The position numbers and the translations under genes are program-made. A stretch of 64,000 nucleotides of DNA from Lysobacter_I brunescens (GTDB taxonomy: Bacteria > Pseudomonadota > Gammaproteobacteria > Xanthomonadales > Xanthomonadaceae). The stretch is from assembly GCF_042677005.1 (NCBI RefSeq), contig NZ_JBHTIF010000004.1, positions 1 to 64,000 of the forward strand, written 5' to 3'. The notes beneath the pieces were generated by a model. That model was not told the DNA's origin. It searched no databases and saw only the letters and a list, made by a program, of their open reading frames with translations. This document shows positions 8,201-15,878 of this stretch, piece by piece. Each line of letters starts with the position of its first letter. Positions within the stretch are counted from its first letter, which is position 1.

Positions 8201-9100
8201 GTGAACATACTCGCAAAAGCGCCTATCACCGATTACTCCCTGTGGGGCATATTCAAGCGTTTCAAATGGCCGATTCTCGGCACATTCACGCTTGTTGTGA
8301 TCGAGAACATGCTGTTCATCGCCCAGCCGAAACTGATCGGCGACACGGTCGACGGGCTGATTGCAGGCGACTACTATCACCTGCACATCTACATCGGCAT
8401 CATGCTGATCTATGCGTTCGTCACGACCTTCAGGATGGGCTACGACGACAGGACCTACGCGGCCATCCGCTCGGAATTGTCGGTTGAAACCGTGATCCAC
8501 CAGAAGCGCGCCAACTCTTCCCTTTCGGAGACGGCCGAACGCACCGCGCTGTGCGACGAGATATTGGGATTCTTCGAAAGCGGATTGTTCGTCATCGTCA
8601 AATCGATCGTCGAAGTCGTCGGCGCGATGATCATGCTGGCCTACATCGACATCCGCATCTGCATTGCGGCCGGCTGTGCATTGATCATCACCCAGCTGGT
8701 CTGGGCGGCAACGCGAAAGCCGGTCAGGTCGCTGTTTACGCAGCGCAACAACCAGCGAGAGCGCAAGGTCGAAGAGATCGAGTCCGGCGACTACGCCAGG
8801 ATCACCAATCACTTCCGGAAAATCGCCCATATCAAGGTCAAGCTTTCCGACTACGAGGCCTTCAGTTTCTGCGCATTCGAACTGATCGGTATTGCCGTCT
8901 TCGCTTACGCAGCGTTCGTGACCATATCGACACCTGGCGTCACGGCCGGCATATTGATCGCCTGCTTCGGCTACATCAAGTCGCAGAACAACGCGGCGAC
9001 GCGTCTTCCGGGTATCTACCACGCCATCGTCGGCGTGAACGAGATCGCCGGCCGCCTGCAGAAAATCGTGCGGATGGAAGCGAAGGAAAACGCGAGCTGA
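8201..9100 (+). CDS. ABC transporter six-transmembrane domain protein without an ATPase domain
   Basis: A 299-residue integral membrane protein starting at GTG 8201 (AGGA upstream). It resembles the transmembrane half of type IV ABC exporters: helices at about 24-45, 60-80, 140-160 and 163-182 and a pair near 235-275. It ends without any Walker motif, whereas a usual half-transporter is near 580 residues. Proteins of this form are annotated as ABC six-transmembrane domain proteins. No matching free ATPase is nearby except the MacB-type one at 2.8 kb, which belongs to a different class. It may be an accessory or immunity membrane protein; the function is not known. Confidence 0.75.
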   Translation: MNILAKAPITDYSLWGIFKRFKWPILGTFTLVVIENMLFIAQPKLIGDTVDGLIAGDYYHLHIYIGIMLIYAFVTTFRMGYDDRTYAAIRSELSVETVIHQKRANSSLSETAERTALCDEILGFFESGLFVIVKSIVEVVGAMIMLAYIDIRICIAAGCALIITQLVWAATRKPVRSLFTQRNNQRERKVEEIESGDYARITNHFRKIAHIKVKLSDYEAFSFCAFELIGIAVFAYAAFVTISTPGVTAGILIACFGYIKSQNNAATRLPGIYHAIVGVNEIAGRLQKIVRMEAKENAS

Positions 9101-9217
9101 TCAAGCTCGCAATACCACTAAAATCGACTCATCGTCCCGGCCCGGACACGCAGGCGCTTCCGATTCCATCGAGCGCGCGGGCAAGGGCAGGGCAGCCAGG
9201 ATTCAGGAAAGAAATCG

Positions 9218-10480
9218 ATGGATGTACAGAAGAAATCGCCGCAGACCGCCACCGCCTGGCGCTCCAAGGCAAAGATCGGCATCGCACTCGCTGCACTGCT
9301 TATCGTCGCGTTGCTGGTCGTCATGCGATCTGGCAACGCCGTCGCCATCAGCGAGCGCGAGCTCGTCCTCGACAGCGTGCAGAAAGGCAGCCTCGATGTG
9401 ACGGTCGACGGCTTCGGGCAACTCGTGTCGGCGAGGCAGCAGTTGCTCAGTTCGCCTTCCCGGGCCACCGTGAAGGAAATCGTGCTCAAGCCCGGTGCGA
9501 AGGTCACTGCGGGCAGTGTGATCGCGCTGCTCGAAGATCCCGAGCTGACCCAGAGCGTCGAAACGGCCAAGCAGGTCGTCAGCGAGTCCCAGGCGAACCT
9601 GCGCAAGCTGATGCTCAACAATCAGCGCGAACGCCTTCGCGAGCAATCCAGTCTCGCCGAGCTCGTCTCGCAGCGGCAGAAGACGACCGTGCAGCGCGAA
9701 GCCGAAGAGAAGCTGGTCTCCAGCGGCATCGTCTCGCGCCTGACCTTCGAGCAGACGGTCCAGAACGAGAAGCAGCTCAACCAGCGCATCGCCCTGGCCA
9801 ACCAGAGCATGGCCCAGTTGGATCTCCTGCATCGCGAGTCGGTGAATATCCAGCAGGATCAGGTCAAGCAGATGCAGGGCAACCTGGCCATCGCGCAATC
9901 CCAGCTCGATCGCCTGACCGTCAAGGCAGGCCTCGACGGCGTTCTGTTGAAGCTGCCTGTCGAAGTCGGCCAGGGCCTGTCTCCGGGACAGGAAGTCGCC
10001 CTGGTGGGCAGCGATGCGGACCTCATTGCGCTCATTCGCGTTCCGCAGGGCCAGGCGCAATCCGTGCATATCGGCAACACGGCCATCATCGACACGCGCG
10101 ACGGCAAGATCAACGGCAGCGTCACCCGCATCGTGCCGATCGTGGCCAACAACACCGTCGAAATCGAGATCAAACTCCCGAGCACCAAGGGCACCAGCGC
10201 GCGACCGAACCTCAGTGTCGACTGCAGCATCATCGGTGATCGGCTCGAGAACGTGAAGTACGTCCGGCGACCGGCAGGCGTCTCACCGAATACCTCCGCG
10301 CAGGTATATGTCGTCGCCAAGGGCGACTCCACCGCGAGACCAAAGCAGGTGAGGTTCGGCAGGCAGGCAGGCCAGCACATCGAAGTGATTTCGGGCCTCG
10401 AACCTGGCGAACGACTGGTCGTTTCCGATCTTGCCAAGTACAACCTGGACGGACAGCCTTTCGGTATCGAATCGCGTTGA
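9218..10480 (+). CDS. MacA/HlyD-type periplasmic adaptor
   Basis: A 420-residue membrane fusion protein. It has a short cytoplasmic N-terminus, one membrane anchor (about 20-38), a lipoyl-like half-motif (about 62-100), a long alpha-hairpin coiled coil (about 105-215), the second lipoyl half and a beta-barrel (about 220-320), then a membrane-proximal domain with VVSDLAKYNLDGQPF. Such adaptors bridge an inner-membrane exporter to an outer-membrane channel. It is the natural partner of the MacB-like pair encoded at 2.8-5.9 kb. No outer-membrane factor gene is visible in this region, so a chromosomal TolC homologue is probably used. Confidence 0.9.
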   Translation: MDVQKKSPQTATAWRSKAKIGIALAALLIVALLVVMRSGNAVAISERELVLDSVQKGSLDVTVDGFGQLVSARQQLLSSPSRATVKEIVLKPGAKVTAGSVIALLEDPELTQSVETAKQVVSESQANLRKLMLNNQRERLREQSSLAELVSQRQKTTVQREAEEKLVSSGIVSRLTFEQTVQNEKQLNQRIALANQSMAQLDLLHRESVNIQQDQVKQMQGNLAIAQSQLDRLTVKAGLDGVLLKLPVEVGQGLSPGQEVALVGSDADLIALIRVPQGQAQSVHIGNTAIIDTRDGKINGSVTRIVPIVANNTVEIEIKLPSTKGTSARPNLSVDCSIIGDRLENVKYVRRPAGVSPNTSAQVYVVAKGDSTARPKQVRFGRQAGQHIEVISGLEPGERLVVSDLAKYNLDGQPFGIESR

Positions 10481-10500
10481 TCTGGGATCTATGCGTTGCT

Positions 10501-10525
10501 CGGCTGCCTGATCGTCAGGCAGCCG
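10501..10525 (+). terminator. 11-bp perfect stem-loop after the adaptor gene
   Basis: CGGCTGCCTGA and TCAGGCAGCCG flank a 3-nt loop TCG, 20 nt after the adaptor stop codon. There is no T-run, but the position marks the probable end of the peptide export operon. Confidence 0.55.
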
Positions 10526-10614
10526 ACCTGCTCGTGGGATCATTCGGCCCGCGCATCGTCCCGCCGACCGAAGGGCGCTGCGTATGACCGGGGGCAAGCG
10601 GAGCGGGATTTCTT

Positions 10615-10642
10615 TCATTACATAATATGCATTATGCGAAAT
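10615..10642. other. dif-like XerC/XerD recombination site, left prophage junction
   Basis: The 28 bp read, on the minus strand, as XerC arm ATTTCGCATAA, 6-bp centre TGCATA and XerD arm TTATGTAATGA. Both arms agree with the dif consensus of gammaproteobacteria. The last 18 bp recur at 18403-18420. This is therefore the left attachment junction of a phage that integrates by host XerC/XerD, and it implies that the locus lies in the chromosome terminus region. Confidence 0.85.
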
Positions 10643-10755
10643 GATGCGCAGGATTTGCGCGAAACTGCGTGAAGCTTGCCCGCTGCTCAGGACTCGGTTT
10701 AACATCTTCTTAACCCCGCCGAGACGGGGCTTGCTCTTCACTTCGAGTCACTGAC

Positions 10756-11052
10756 ATGGATACGCGGTCAATGGATCGGCCGCCCTGCTGGAAGCCTGGC
10801 GCACCTTGCCCGAACAAATGCGCTGCCGCCCACTACTGGCGCACGATCTTCAATCACACGGAATTACACGGCCCTTGGTCGGGCTGGCGCTTAGCTGGCG
10901 CTCGATTGGTCTCACCATCGCGCGAATGGGCATCGCCGGCGATGGTCGATCGCTGGATGTACGCGCACTGGCGTTTACACGGTGCGGCTAGCGACACCAG
11001 CCGCATGCGTCCTGCTCGACCTGACACAGCTCCGACGCCTTTGCGCGAGTGA
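10756..11052 (+). CDS. Probable DUF3653-like phage protein
   Basis: A 98-residue reading frame whose middle (LHGPWSGWRLAGARLVSPS, then REW..PAMVDRWMYAHWR) resembles the short DUF3653 proteins of Xanthomonas filamentous phages, which are thought to be DNA-binding regulators. That family match is from memory. In the circular phage the upstream regulator frame would end at 10754, so this ATG would begin 1 nt after its stop, which supports it being a gene. In the integrated form it is cut off from that promoter. Its 3' end overlaps the convergent gene by 65 nt. Confidence 0.5.
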   Translation: MDTRSMDRPPCWKPGAPCPNKCAAAHYWRTIFNHTELHGPWSGWRLAGARLVSPSREWASPAMVDRWMYAHWRLHGAASDTSRMRPARPDTAPTPLRE

Positions 11053-11407
11053 GACGCTGGGAACCGATTTCTAGCCGTACACGGTCAACGTAGGCCCTCG
11101 CGTTCTGGCAGTCGAGGTAATCCGGCGATCGCCGGGACGGCGTGCTGTGGCCCGATTGGCGCATTGCGGCGTTCCTGCGGGCAATCTCTCGTCGGGTGGC
11201 CTCAAGCTGTCTGCGTGCGCGCTCAGTGTCTGGGGGCGCGTAGTAGACGCCGGTTTCGCCTTGCTGCTTCCAGCCCGGCTCACACGGGACATTCTGGATG
11301 CTGACCTGCTTTCCCTTGGCGCATCGGATGATGTAACCGTCAGGCGCGTCCTGGGCGGCTGCAGGTACGACAAGCATCAAGAATAGGGCGGCAATGCGTC
11401 CGTGCAT
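10988..11407 (-). CDS. Exported DUF4124-like protein carried by the prophage
   Basis: A 139-residue protein with a signal peptide (about 1-18, cut after VPAAA or AAAQ). A short N-terminal segment follows (GYIIRCAKGKQVSIQNVPC) that matches the DUF4124 pattern of beta-strands ending in a conserved PC, and then an Arg-rich helical tail (ERARRQLEATRREIARRNA) and several cysteines. GGGGGATC lies about 6 nt before the ATG. A paralogous protein is encoded just outside the prophage at 18.5 kb. The function of DUF4124 proteins is unknown; they are probably periplasmic or secreted. Confidence 0.75.
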   Translation of the reverse strand: MHGRIAALFLMLVVPAAAQDAPDGYIIRCAKGKQVSIQNVPCEPGWKQQGETGVYYAPPDTERARRQLEATRREIARRNAAMRQSGHSTPSRRSPDYLDCQNARAYVDRVRLEIGSQRLTRAKASELCQVEQDACGWCR

Positions 11408-11591
11408 GTGTGTGATCCCCCGTGATCGCGGAGCGAGCTTAGCAAGGGTCTGCCGTGGGTGGCATCCCTACCCCTCCCCTGCCCCTGCAGGAACCCCCGG
11501 AGAAGCCCGGAGGCGACGCGACATGCCCGGCGGGCTGCCGACGGAAGGAAGCCGCCCACGGTGACGGCACCGGCTGTTATAGGACTTGGCC

Positions 11592-11612
11592 GTAGGGGGC
11601 GTGGCCCCCTAC
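11592..11612. repeat. Perfect hairpin, candidate phage origin element
   Basis: GTAGGGGGC and GCCCCCTAC flank the 3-nt loop GTG. A perfect G-rich stem of this kind is typical of rolling-circle nick sites in filamentous phages. Confidence 0.5.
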
Positions 11613-11665
11613 ACCCCAAAGGCCGGGGTTTCCCGACGTGGTGAGGAGTTTCTATTGACGGAAGG

Positions 11666-11695
11666 AACCTCATTAGCTTTACTGCTAATCAGGTT
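11666..11695. repeat. Second hairpin of the origin region
   Basis: AACCT plus ATTAGC pairs with GCTAAT plus AGGTT around the loop TTTACT. The arms hold 11 base pairs with a single C-C mismatch. It may be a packaging or complementary-strand origin signal. Confidence 0.45.
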
Positions 11696-11833
11696 TCAAT
11701 GAGTTGGTTTCACGCCTTGTGGATCAATTCGGTGTTTCACACAATATCTTGTGGAACTCCGGTCCTTCATGGCGTTGACCGACCCGCATCACTGGTCTAT
11801 CGTGATGACGCGCTCGTAGGTTTCGACTGACGC

Positions 11834-11870
11834 AAAAAAACCCCCGCCTGGGGCCAACCAGACGAGGGTT
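11834..11870 (-). terminator. Rho-independent terminator for the phage minus-strand transcript
   Basis: Read on the minus strand, AACCCTCGTCTGG pairs with CCAGGCGGGGGTT and is followed by a run of seven T. It would stop transcripts that run through Zot and under the antisense Cas2-like gene. Confidence 0.75.
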
Positions 11871-11990
11871 CCAATCTTTCGGAGGTTCCGACCCGCCTCG
11901 AAAGGCTGCTCTTTCCGCTCCACGATGATTGAAGACGCCAAACATCGTAGGTATGCCGAACGAGTAGTGTCAAGGGGTTAACTCGATACA

Positions 11991-12013
11991 CATCACATTT
12001 TGTGATGAAGGAG
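11991..12013 (+). promoter_or_regulatory. Inverted repeat and Shine-Dalgarno before the Cas2-like gene
   Basis: CATCACA-TTT-TGTGATG (11991-12007) is a perfect 7-bp inverted repeat that abuts AAGGAG (12008-12013), 8 nt before ATG 12022. Its placement would let a bound protein, or an RNA hairpin, block transcription or translation of the gene, so autoregulation is possible. Confidence 0.5.
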
Positions 12014-12021
12014 CTAACAAC

Positions 12022-12294
12022 ATGCCAGCCTACTTCGTGTGCTACGACCTGAAGAAGCAAGGTCAAGATTACGCTCACCTGAAGAGCCAGCTTCAGCAAT
12101 TCCATCCGCATATGCAGATTCAGCAATCGGTCTGGCTGATCCACTCGCTCGCGTCTACTGAGGCGGTCAAAAACCATCTAGGTGCATTCGTGGATTCGAA
12201 CGACAGTCTGATAGTCATTCAAGCTTCTGAGGCAAAGACTCAGGGTCTTTCGTTCTTGGAAGATTACAACATACAGGTAATTCTCAAGAGGTGA
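12022..12294 (+). CDS. Cas2-like (SinR/VapD-superfamily) small protein, phage cargo
   Basis: A 90-residue protein beginning MPAYFVCYDLKKQGQDY. It continues with a ferredoxin-like pattern: strand 1 with the YDL motif, helix to about residue 32, SVWLIHS, helix KNHLGAF, DSNDSLIVIQ, C-terminal strand. This is the wording of the Cas2-like proteins annotated as SinR family, which share the fold of Cas2 and VapD RNases. No CRISPR array or cas1 is present, so it is not part of an adaptation module. It lies against the direction of the phage structural genes with its own ribosome site, operator-like repeat and terminator, and is an independent cargo unit. A toxin or antiphage role is possible but unproven. 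Confidence 0.75.
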   Translation: MPAYFVCYDLKKQGQDYAHLKSQLQQFHPHMQIQQSVWLIHSLASTEAVKNHLGAFVDSNDSLIVIQASEAKTQGLSFLEDYNIQVILKR

Positions 12295-12301
12295 TTGACG
12301 A

Positions 12302-12336
12302 GGGAGGCTCCGGATTTCGGGGCCTCCCATTTTTTG
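12302..12336 (+). terminator. Rho-independent terminator after the Cas2-like gene
   Basis: GGGAGGCTCCG pairs with CGGGGCCTCCC (one T-G pair) around a 5-nt loop and is followed by ATTTTTT. It starts 7 nt after the stop codon. Confidence 0.85.
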
Positions 12337-12367
12337 TGGTTTGGCTGCAATTCACAAAATCTTCCTT

Positions 12368-13519
12368 TCAGTATTTGGTTCCCGGAGCGAGTTCAAGGGC
12401 ACCGTACTTGTGCATTTCGCCGAAGGGCGTGGCTCTGCCCGAGGCCGGCCGGAGCGGCTGTTTTTCATCACGTCGCGATGCCGTGCCGACCTCCTCACGC
12501 TTTGCCGTGGATTGCGGCGGTTCGTTCGAGGGCTCCAAATACGGTTCGTATTGACCATTGAGCGCAACTGCGCGGCACTGATCAATACCCAATGCGTACC
12601 TGGTGCCCTGCTCTGTCAGACAACTGCATGTGCCGTCGTAGTGGCCGCCGGAAATCATGCAGAAGACGCGAGGCGGCGCCGAGGCGCGAGCGATATCGTC
12701 ATAGAACGGCGCTGACCATGGCTGCGACGGAACGCGTGGCACGAACTGCAACAGATACTCTTCGGTGCTCATTTGCTTGCCGCGATCATTCCCCGGTAAT
12801 GACGAACTGTCGGCAGAAGCGCCGCGCGGGACGGAGCCCGCATCGGCGCCTTCCGCCGCCAGTTCGTCGCCCAACGGGTTATACGTCGCGACGAATGCCA
12901 AGGCGCCACCGAAGAGACACAACGATATCGGGCCGATGATGAGCGCACGCTTGAGGATGGACGGCATCCGATAACGAATCTTGTGCAACTCGGCGGATGT
13001 GTAGAACGCGAAATACTTGGACGGTAACGCCCACTTCTCATAGTCATACATGGACTTGATGCGCTTGAACGGCAAGCGCACGTTTTCCATGATCTGATGA
13101 TTGCGGAAAATGAACGTCTCGTCCTTGCCTGCGCTGCGGTACAGGTGTTCATGAAAGCCGATCAGGCCCCGAATGTATGTGTCGAGGAAGTCGGGCTGTT
13201 GCGTGGCAAACACGATGCGGATGCCGTAGTGACGAACCTTGCTTAATTCGCGGATGTGCGCAGCAGGCTCGCCAGAACGACGCGCAGGAAAGAACTGCTG
13301 CGCCTCGTCTATGAAAAGGATTGCGCCGGCCGGCAGTTCGGTCCACTTCGAGGGGTCATCCCAAGGCGTTACACCGGGCACGGAAATCCCGTTGATGTTG
13401 CACACGAAGACGTGCTCCCCGGCTTCGACGAGATCGGCGATGCGCTGGACCATGCGCAGCGACTTTCCGGAACCGGGCAGCCCGGTGAGGATCGATAGAG
13501 GTGCGGTGTCACCGATCAT
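12368..13519 (-). CDS. zot: Zot / pI-like phage assembly ATPase
   Basis: A 383-residue protein with an N-terminal zonular-occludens-toxin-type ATPase: Walker A GLPGSGKS (13-20), Walker B AILFIDEAQQFF (about 66-77), then the SKVRHYGIRIVFATQQPD sensor region. One membrane helix follows (about 191-212), then a periplasmic C-terminal part. In filamentous phages this inner-membrane ATPase drives virion extrusion. Its start overlaps the stop of the pVI-like gene (ATGA), so it is the distal gene of the structural operon. The long C-terminal tail is low in order and rich in Arg, Pro and Ser. Confidence 0.94.
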   Translation of the reverse strand: MIGDTAPLSILTGLPGSGKSLRMVQRIADLVEAGEHVFVCNINGISVPGVTPWDDPSKWTELPAGAILFIDEAQQFFPARRSGEPAAHIRELSKVRHYGIRIVFATQQPDFLDTYIRGLIGFHEHLYRSAGKDETFIFRNHQIMENVRLPFKRIKSMYDYEKWALPSKYFAFYTSAELHKIRYRMPSILKRALIIGPISLCLFGGALAFVATYNPLGDELAAEGADAGSVPRGASADSSSLPGNDRGKQMSTEEYLLQFVPRVPSQPWSAPFYDDIARASAPPRVFCMISGGHYDGTCSCLTEQGTRYALGIDQCRAVALNGQYEPYLEPSNEPPQSTAKREEVGTASRRDEKQPLRPASGRATPFGEMHKYGALELAPGTKY

Positions 13520-13818
13520 GGCTCCTGTCTCCTCGCCAAGAACACGCGCTGCACGCCCTGAATACCGTACGCGCTAAGAATGATCGACACGCCAGTGTCA
13601 ATGCCAAGCGCGTGAATCCATGCGGCGAACTGCGCCGGGATCGCATGCCAGTATGTGATCGCCTGATCAATCAATGGCTCGTAGAGGAATTCTTGAGCGA
13701 CGAAGCCGAGGCCAAGGGCGGAAAGGATCTTGCCTACCCACACGGCCGCCCTCGCTTGAATGACGAGATTGATCACCTGGGCGACGCCGCCCAAAAGTTT
13801 GCTGTCGAAGTCGATCAT
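13516..13818 (-). CDS. DUF2523 membrane protein, pVI-like minor coat protein
   Basis: A 100-residue protein from ATG 13818, which overlaps the pIII-like stop by 4 nt. It has three hydrophobic stretches (about 8-25, 28-45 and 72-90) and ends in a basic tail, ARRQEP. The DUF2523 pattern and its place between the adsorption protein and Zot match the minor coat protein pVI of filamentous phages, which caps the end of the virion together with pIII. Confidence 0.82.
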   Translation of the reverse strand: MIDFDSKLLGGVAQVINLVIQARAAVWVGKILSALGLGFVAQEFLYEPLIDQAITYWHAIPAQFAAWIHALGIDTGVSIILSAYGIQGVQRVFLARRQEP

Positions 13819-15245
13819 GAGAACACCACCTTCATAGCGTAGACGCTGCACATCGCAATGACGAACAATCGGATGACAGACAAAAGCGTGTAGAACTCAG
13901 GCGGTAGGGTCCACGTGTGGCCCATGATGCTGATGGGTGGAATGAGCGTGCCACCACCGACGTTGACGAGGCCCTGATTGAACGACGGCCCGTCGCCCTC
14001 TTCGATGAATACGCCGTCGGGCTCCTCTCCATCATCAATGCCGTTTCCTGCATCTGAGGCCAGATCGTCGTCTGCCTTTCTCGCCCTGCACTTCTGTTCC
14101 AGCGCGGTGCGTGCTGACTTGCAGAGAATTTCATCGCCTGAGCAGGTGAACTCGGCCACAGCGCCAGAGGCCAAGCACTCGCCGCCTGACGCCTTGTTGC
14201 CGTTAGGCGAACATCGCTGACGCCATCCTTGCCCAAGAATTGCGCAGCCGATGGGATCACCGCTGCACGATGGCGGTGAGTCACAGCCTTGACCACCGGA
14301 AGCAGTGCCGCCCTGGCATTGCTTCGGGTCGGTCTTTGGGTCGCAACCGGTGTTGTTATCGGATGGTCTGCGGCAATTCGAATCAGTTGAGGGATTGCAT
14401 GTGGAAGGATTTGGCGTGCCCGTGCTGGTGCCCGTGCAAATGACGTGCGTACGTCCGGTGTAGCCATTGCCCGAACGCTCAGAGACGGTCGTGCAGTTGG
14501 TGGGAGGTTTCCAGTCTGAATTGTCGGCAGGCTTCGGATCAGGCGCAGGCGGCTTGGGCGCACCATCACCGTTGGTTCCGTACTGGTTGCCGTCCTTCTT
14601 GTCTCCGGTGTCGCCCTTGCCCCAGCAGAAGGTCTTCCCGTTGCTCGCAGTAGCGCACTTCTCGCCGTTGGGCTTGACACACATCGTCTGACCAGCCGAA
14701 GCCGGCACGCACTGCTGATCGGGTTTCGGTGGCGGTTCGTCGTCTTTGCAGACTGCGCCGGTAGGCGTCCAGCCGCCGACGGTGCCGATCGTGCTAGCGA
14801 AGCCTTCGATATCGTAATTGTCTGACGGCGCATCGCCTCGTTTGAACTTGCAACCGCCAGCGCAAATTTCCGACTTGTCGAAGCCGGAGAAGATGATTAG
14901 CCCAGGTGGCAACGCCTCAAGCGCGATACACGAACGTGTGAAGACGAAGGTTGATTGGCTGCCGCCGTTCGCGTTACGGCACATGTTCGCGGTTGAATCC
15001 TTCGGACGAACACCGCATGAGAATTGGAAGGTTCCGGTCTTAGTGCAGTTGTCGTAGACGACAGAACCGACACTTAACGTCATGGTGTAGGCAACTGCAG
15101 CGATGCATTGATTGTATGCGCGCCCCTCAGAGCATCCATCGTTCGCTGATCCACATGTATTCGACGACTGAGCGGATGCGACAGGAGGGATAAGCAATGC
15201 AAGGGCGAGCATGAAGAAGCTGAGGAAGAGTGAGCGCGCATTCAT
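13815..15245 (-). CDS. pIII-like receptor adsorption protein (TspB-type)
   Basis: A 476-residue protein from ATG 15245. It has a signal peptide (residues 1-25, cut after VASA), a Cys-rich N-terminal domain, a central low-complexity region rich in Pro, Gly, Asp, Lys and Thr with many cysteines, and one C-terminal membrane helix (about 448-472) that would hold it in the inner membrane before assembly. This is the build of phage pIII proteins and the TspB family. The middle region probably sets host specificity. The annotated frame could be extended 15 codons upstream, but the signal peptide and the adjoining small gene favour 15245. Confidence 0.88.
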   Translation of the reverse strand: MNARSLFLSFFMLALALLIPPVASAQSSNTCGSANDGCSEGRAYNQCIAAVAYTMTLSVGSVVYDNCTKTGTFQFSCGVRPKDSTANMCRNANGGSQSTFVFTRSCIALEALPPGLIIFSGFDKSEICAGGCKFKRGDAPSDNYDIEGFASTIGTVGGWTPTGAVCKDDEPPPKPDQQCVPASAGQTMCVKPNGEKCATASNGKTFCWGKGDTGDKKDGNQYGTNGDGAPKPPAPDPKPADNSDWKPPTNCTTVSERSGNGYTGRTHVICTGTSTGTPNPSTCNPSTDSNCRRPSDNNTGCDPKTDPKQCQGGTASGGQGCDSPPSCSGDPIGCAILGQGWRQRCSPNGNKASGGECLASGAVAEFTCSGDEILCKSARTALEQKCRARKADDDLASDAGNGIDDGEEPDGVFIEEGDGPSFNQGLVNVGGGTLIPPISIMGHTWTLPPEFYTLLSVIRLFVIAMCSVYAMKVVFS

Positions 15246-15246
15246 T

Positions 15247-15312
15247 TCAGACCCCCTTAATGAACACTGCGGCACCCATGATCCAGACAATGAGAACGAC
15301 GACGCCGGTCAT
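15247..15312 (-). CDS. 21-residue membrane peptide, probable pVII/pIX-like minor coat protein
   Basis: A very short gene with a strong ribosome site (AGGAG, 8 nt before ATG 15312). It encodes 21 residues, nearly all hydrophobic (MTGVVVLIVWIMGAAVFIKG, then V). It ends 1 nt before the adsorption protein start and begins just after the coat protein terminator, so it is the first gene of the second structural transcript. Size and position recall the tiny pVII/pIX proteins that cap the emerging end of Ff virions. Confidence 0.75.
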   Translation of the reverse strand: MTGVVVLIVWIMGAAVFIKGV

Positions 15313-15326
15313 GATGTTTTCTCCTG

Positions 15327-15351
15327 AAAAAATGGCCCGCCGGAGCGGGCC
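15327..15351 (-). terminator. Terminator between the major coat gene and the minor coat genes
   Basis: On the minus strand GGCCCGC pairs with GCGGGCC around TCCG and is followed by ATTTTTT. As in Ff phages, where a terminator follows gene VIII, it would give abundant coat mRNA and less of the distal genes. Confidence 0.9.
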
Positions 15352-15379
15352 ACGGTCGGCAGATGCTTGCCGGCGGCAA

Positions 15380-15652
15380 TTACTTGAGGATGCCGAAGGC
15401 CTTGAGCGCCCAGCGCGCACCCACCCACGCGGTGTGGATGAGGATGCCCGCCGCGAGCATGGCGGCGATGATCACTGTCACGGTCGCCGCGTCGAAACCA
15501 CCGCCACCAGCCTGGGCGGAGGCGCTGCCGGCAGCGATCAGGGCGGAGCCGCCCAGCGTGACGGCAGCGGAACGATGGGATGCGGTGGAAACGATCGAGG
15601 CCACACTGTCGCGGGCGCGGCGGATGGCTGTCTGCAGGTTCTTGCGGTTCAT
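15380..15652 (-). CDS. Major coat protein (pVIII-like)
   Basis: A 90-residue precursor from ATG 15652. It has a long signal peptide (about 1-48, ending SASAQA) and a mature protein of about 42 residues with a Gly-rich acidic start (GGGGFDAA), one membrane helix (VTVIIAAMLAAGILIHTAWVG) and a basic C-terminus (RWALKAFGILK). The basic end lies against DNA in the virion. A strong terminator follows. This is the building block of the filament, with typical size and layout for an inovirus coat protein. Confidence 0.93.
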   Translation of the reverse strand: MNRKNLQTAIRRARDSVASIVSTASHRSAAVTLGGSALIAAGSASAQAGGGGFDAATVTVIIAAMLAAGILIHTAWVGARWALKAFGILK

Positions 15653-15657
15653 GGTTT

Positions 15658-15864
15658 TCAGTCCTCTTTGGGTGGTGACAGGAGATCGCGATAAATCGCG
15701 AGGATTGCGACGCAAGCGAAGAGAGCACTACCCACCGTGTTTGCGTCTTCCACAGTGGGCAGCATGTCGGCCATCGCCTGTCCAGGGTCTTCAACCTCGA
15801 TCCACTGCCCGGCAGGGCACTGCATTGCTTGTGTGTCGAATTGAGGGCAGGCGTAGACCCACAT
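15658..15864 (-). CDS. Small phage membrane protein between SSB and coat genes
   Basis: A 68-residue protein with AAGGA before ATG 15864, a polar acidic N-terminal half with two cysteines, and one membrane helix (about 44-60) followed by YRDLLSPPKED. It has no clear signal peptide. It lies directly upstream of the major coat gene, where other inoviruses keep small virion or assembly proteins. The exact role is unknown. Confidence 0.75.
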   Translation of the reverse strand: MWVYACPQFDTQAMQCPAGQWIEVEDPGQAMADMLPTVEDANTVGSALFACVAILAIYRDLLSPPKED

Positions 15865-15878
15865 AGGGGGATTCCTTG

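Larger units (their letters stand above)
11408..12021. other. Intergenic region of the prophage: candidate ssDNA replication origin
   Basis: About 600 bases without a credible gene, less GC-rich than its surroundings from about 11650. It carries a perfect 9-bp hairpin, a 12-bp imperfect hairpin and a minus-strand terminator, each listed separately. The density of strong secondary structure between the end of the structural genes and the accessory gene is where filamentous phages keep their plus- and minus-strand origins and packaging signal. Which hairpin does which job cannot be told from sequence alone. Confidence 0.5.

Noticed and set aside
10481..10614. A tRNA gene as the phage attachment site
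   Set aside because: No tRNA cloverleaf is visible; the junction sequence is a dif-type XerC/XerD site.
11724..11945. 73-codon minus-strand frame in the phage noncoding region
   Set aside because: It contains the terminator hairpin and T-run, lacks a ribosome site and shows no protein pattern.
12022..12294. CRISPR-Cas adaptation locus suggested by the Cas2-like gene
   Set aside because: No repeat-spacer array, cas1 or other cas gene was seen in the window; the gene is phage cargo of the SinR-like type.
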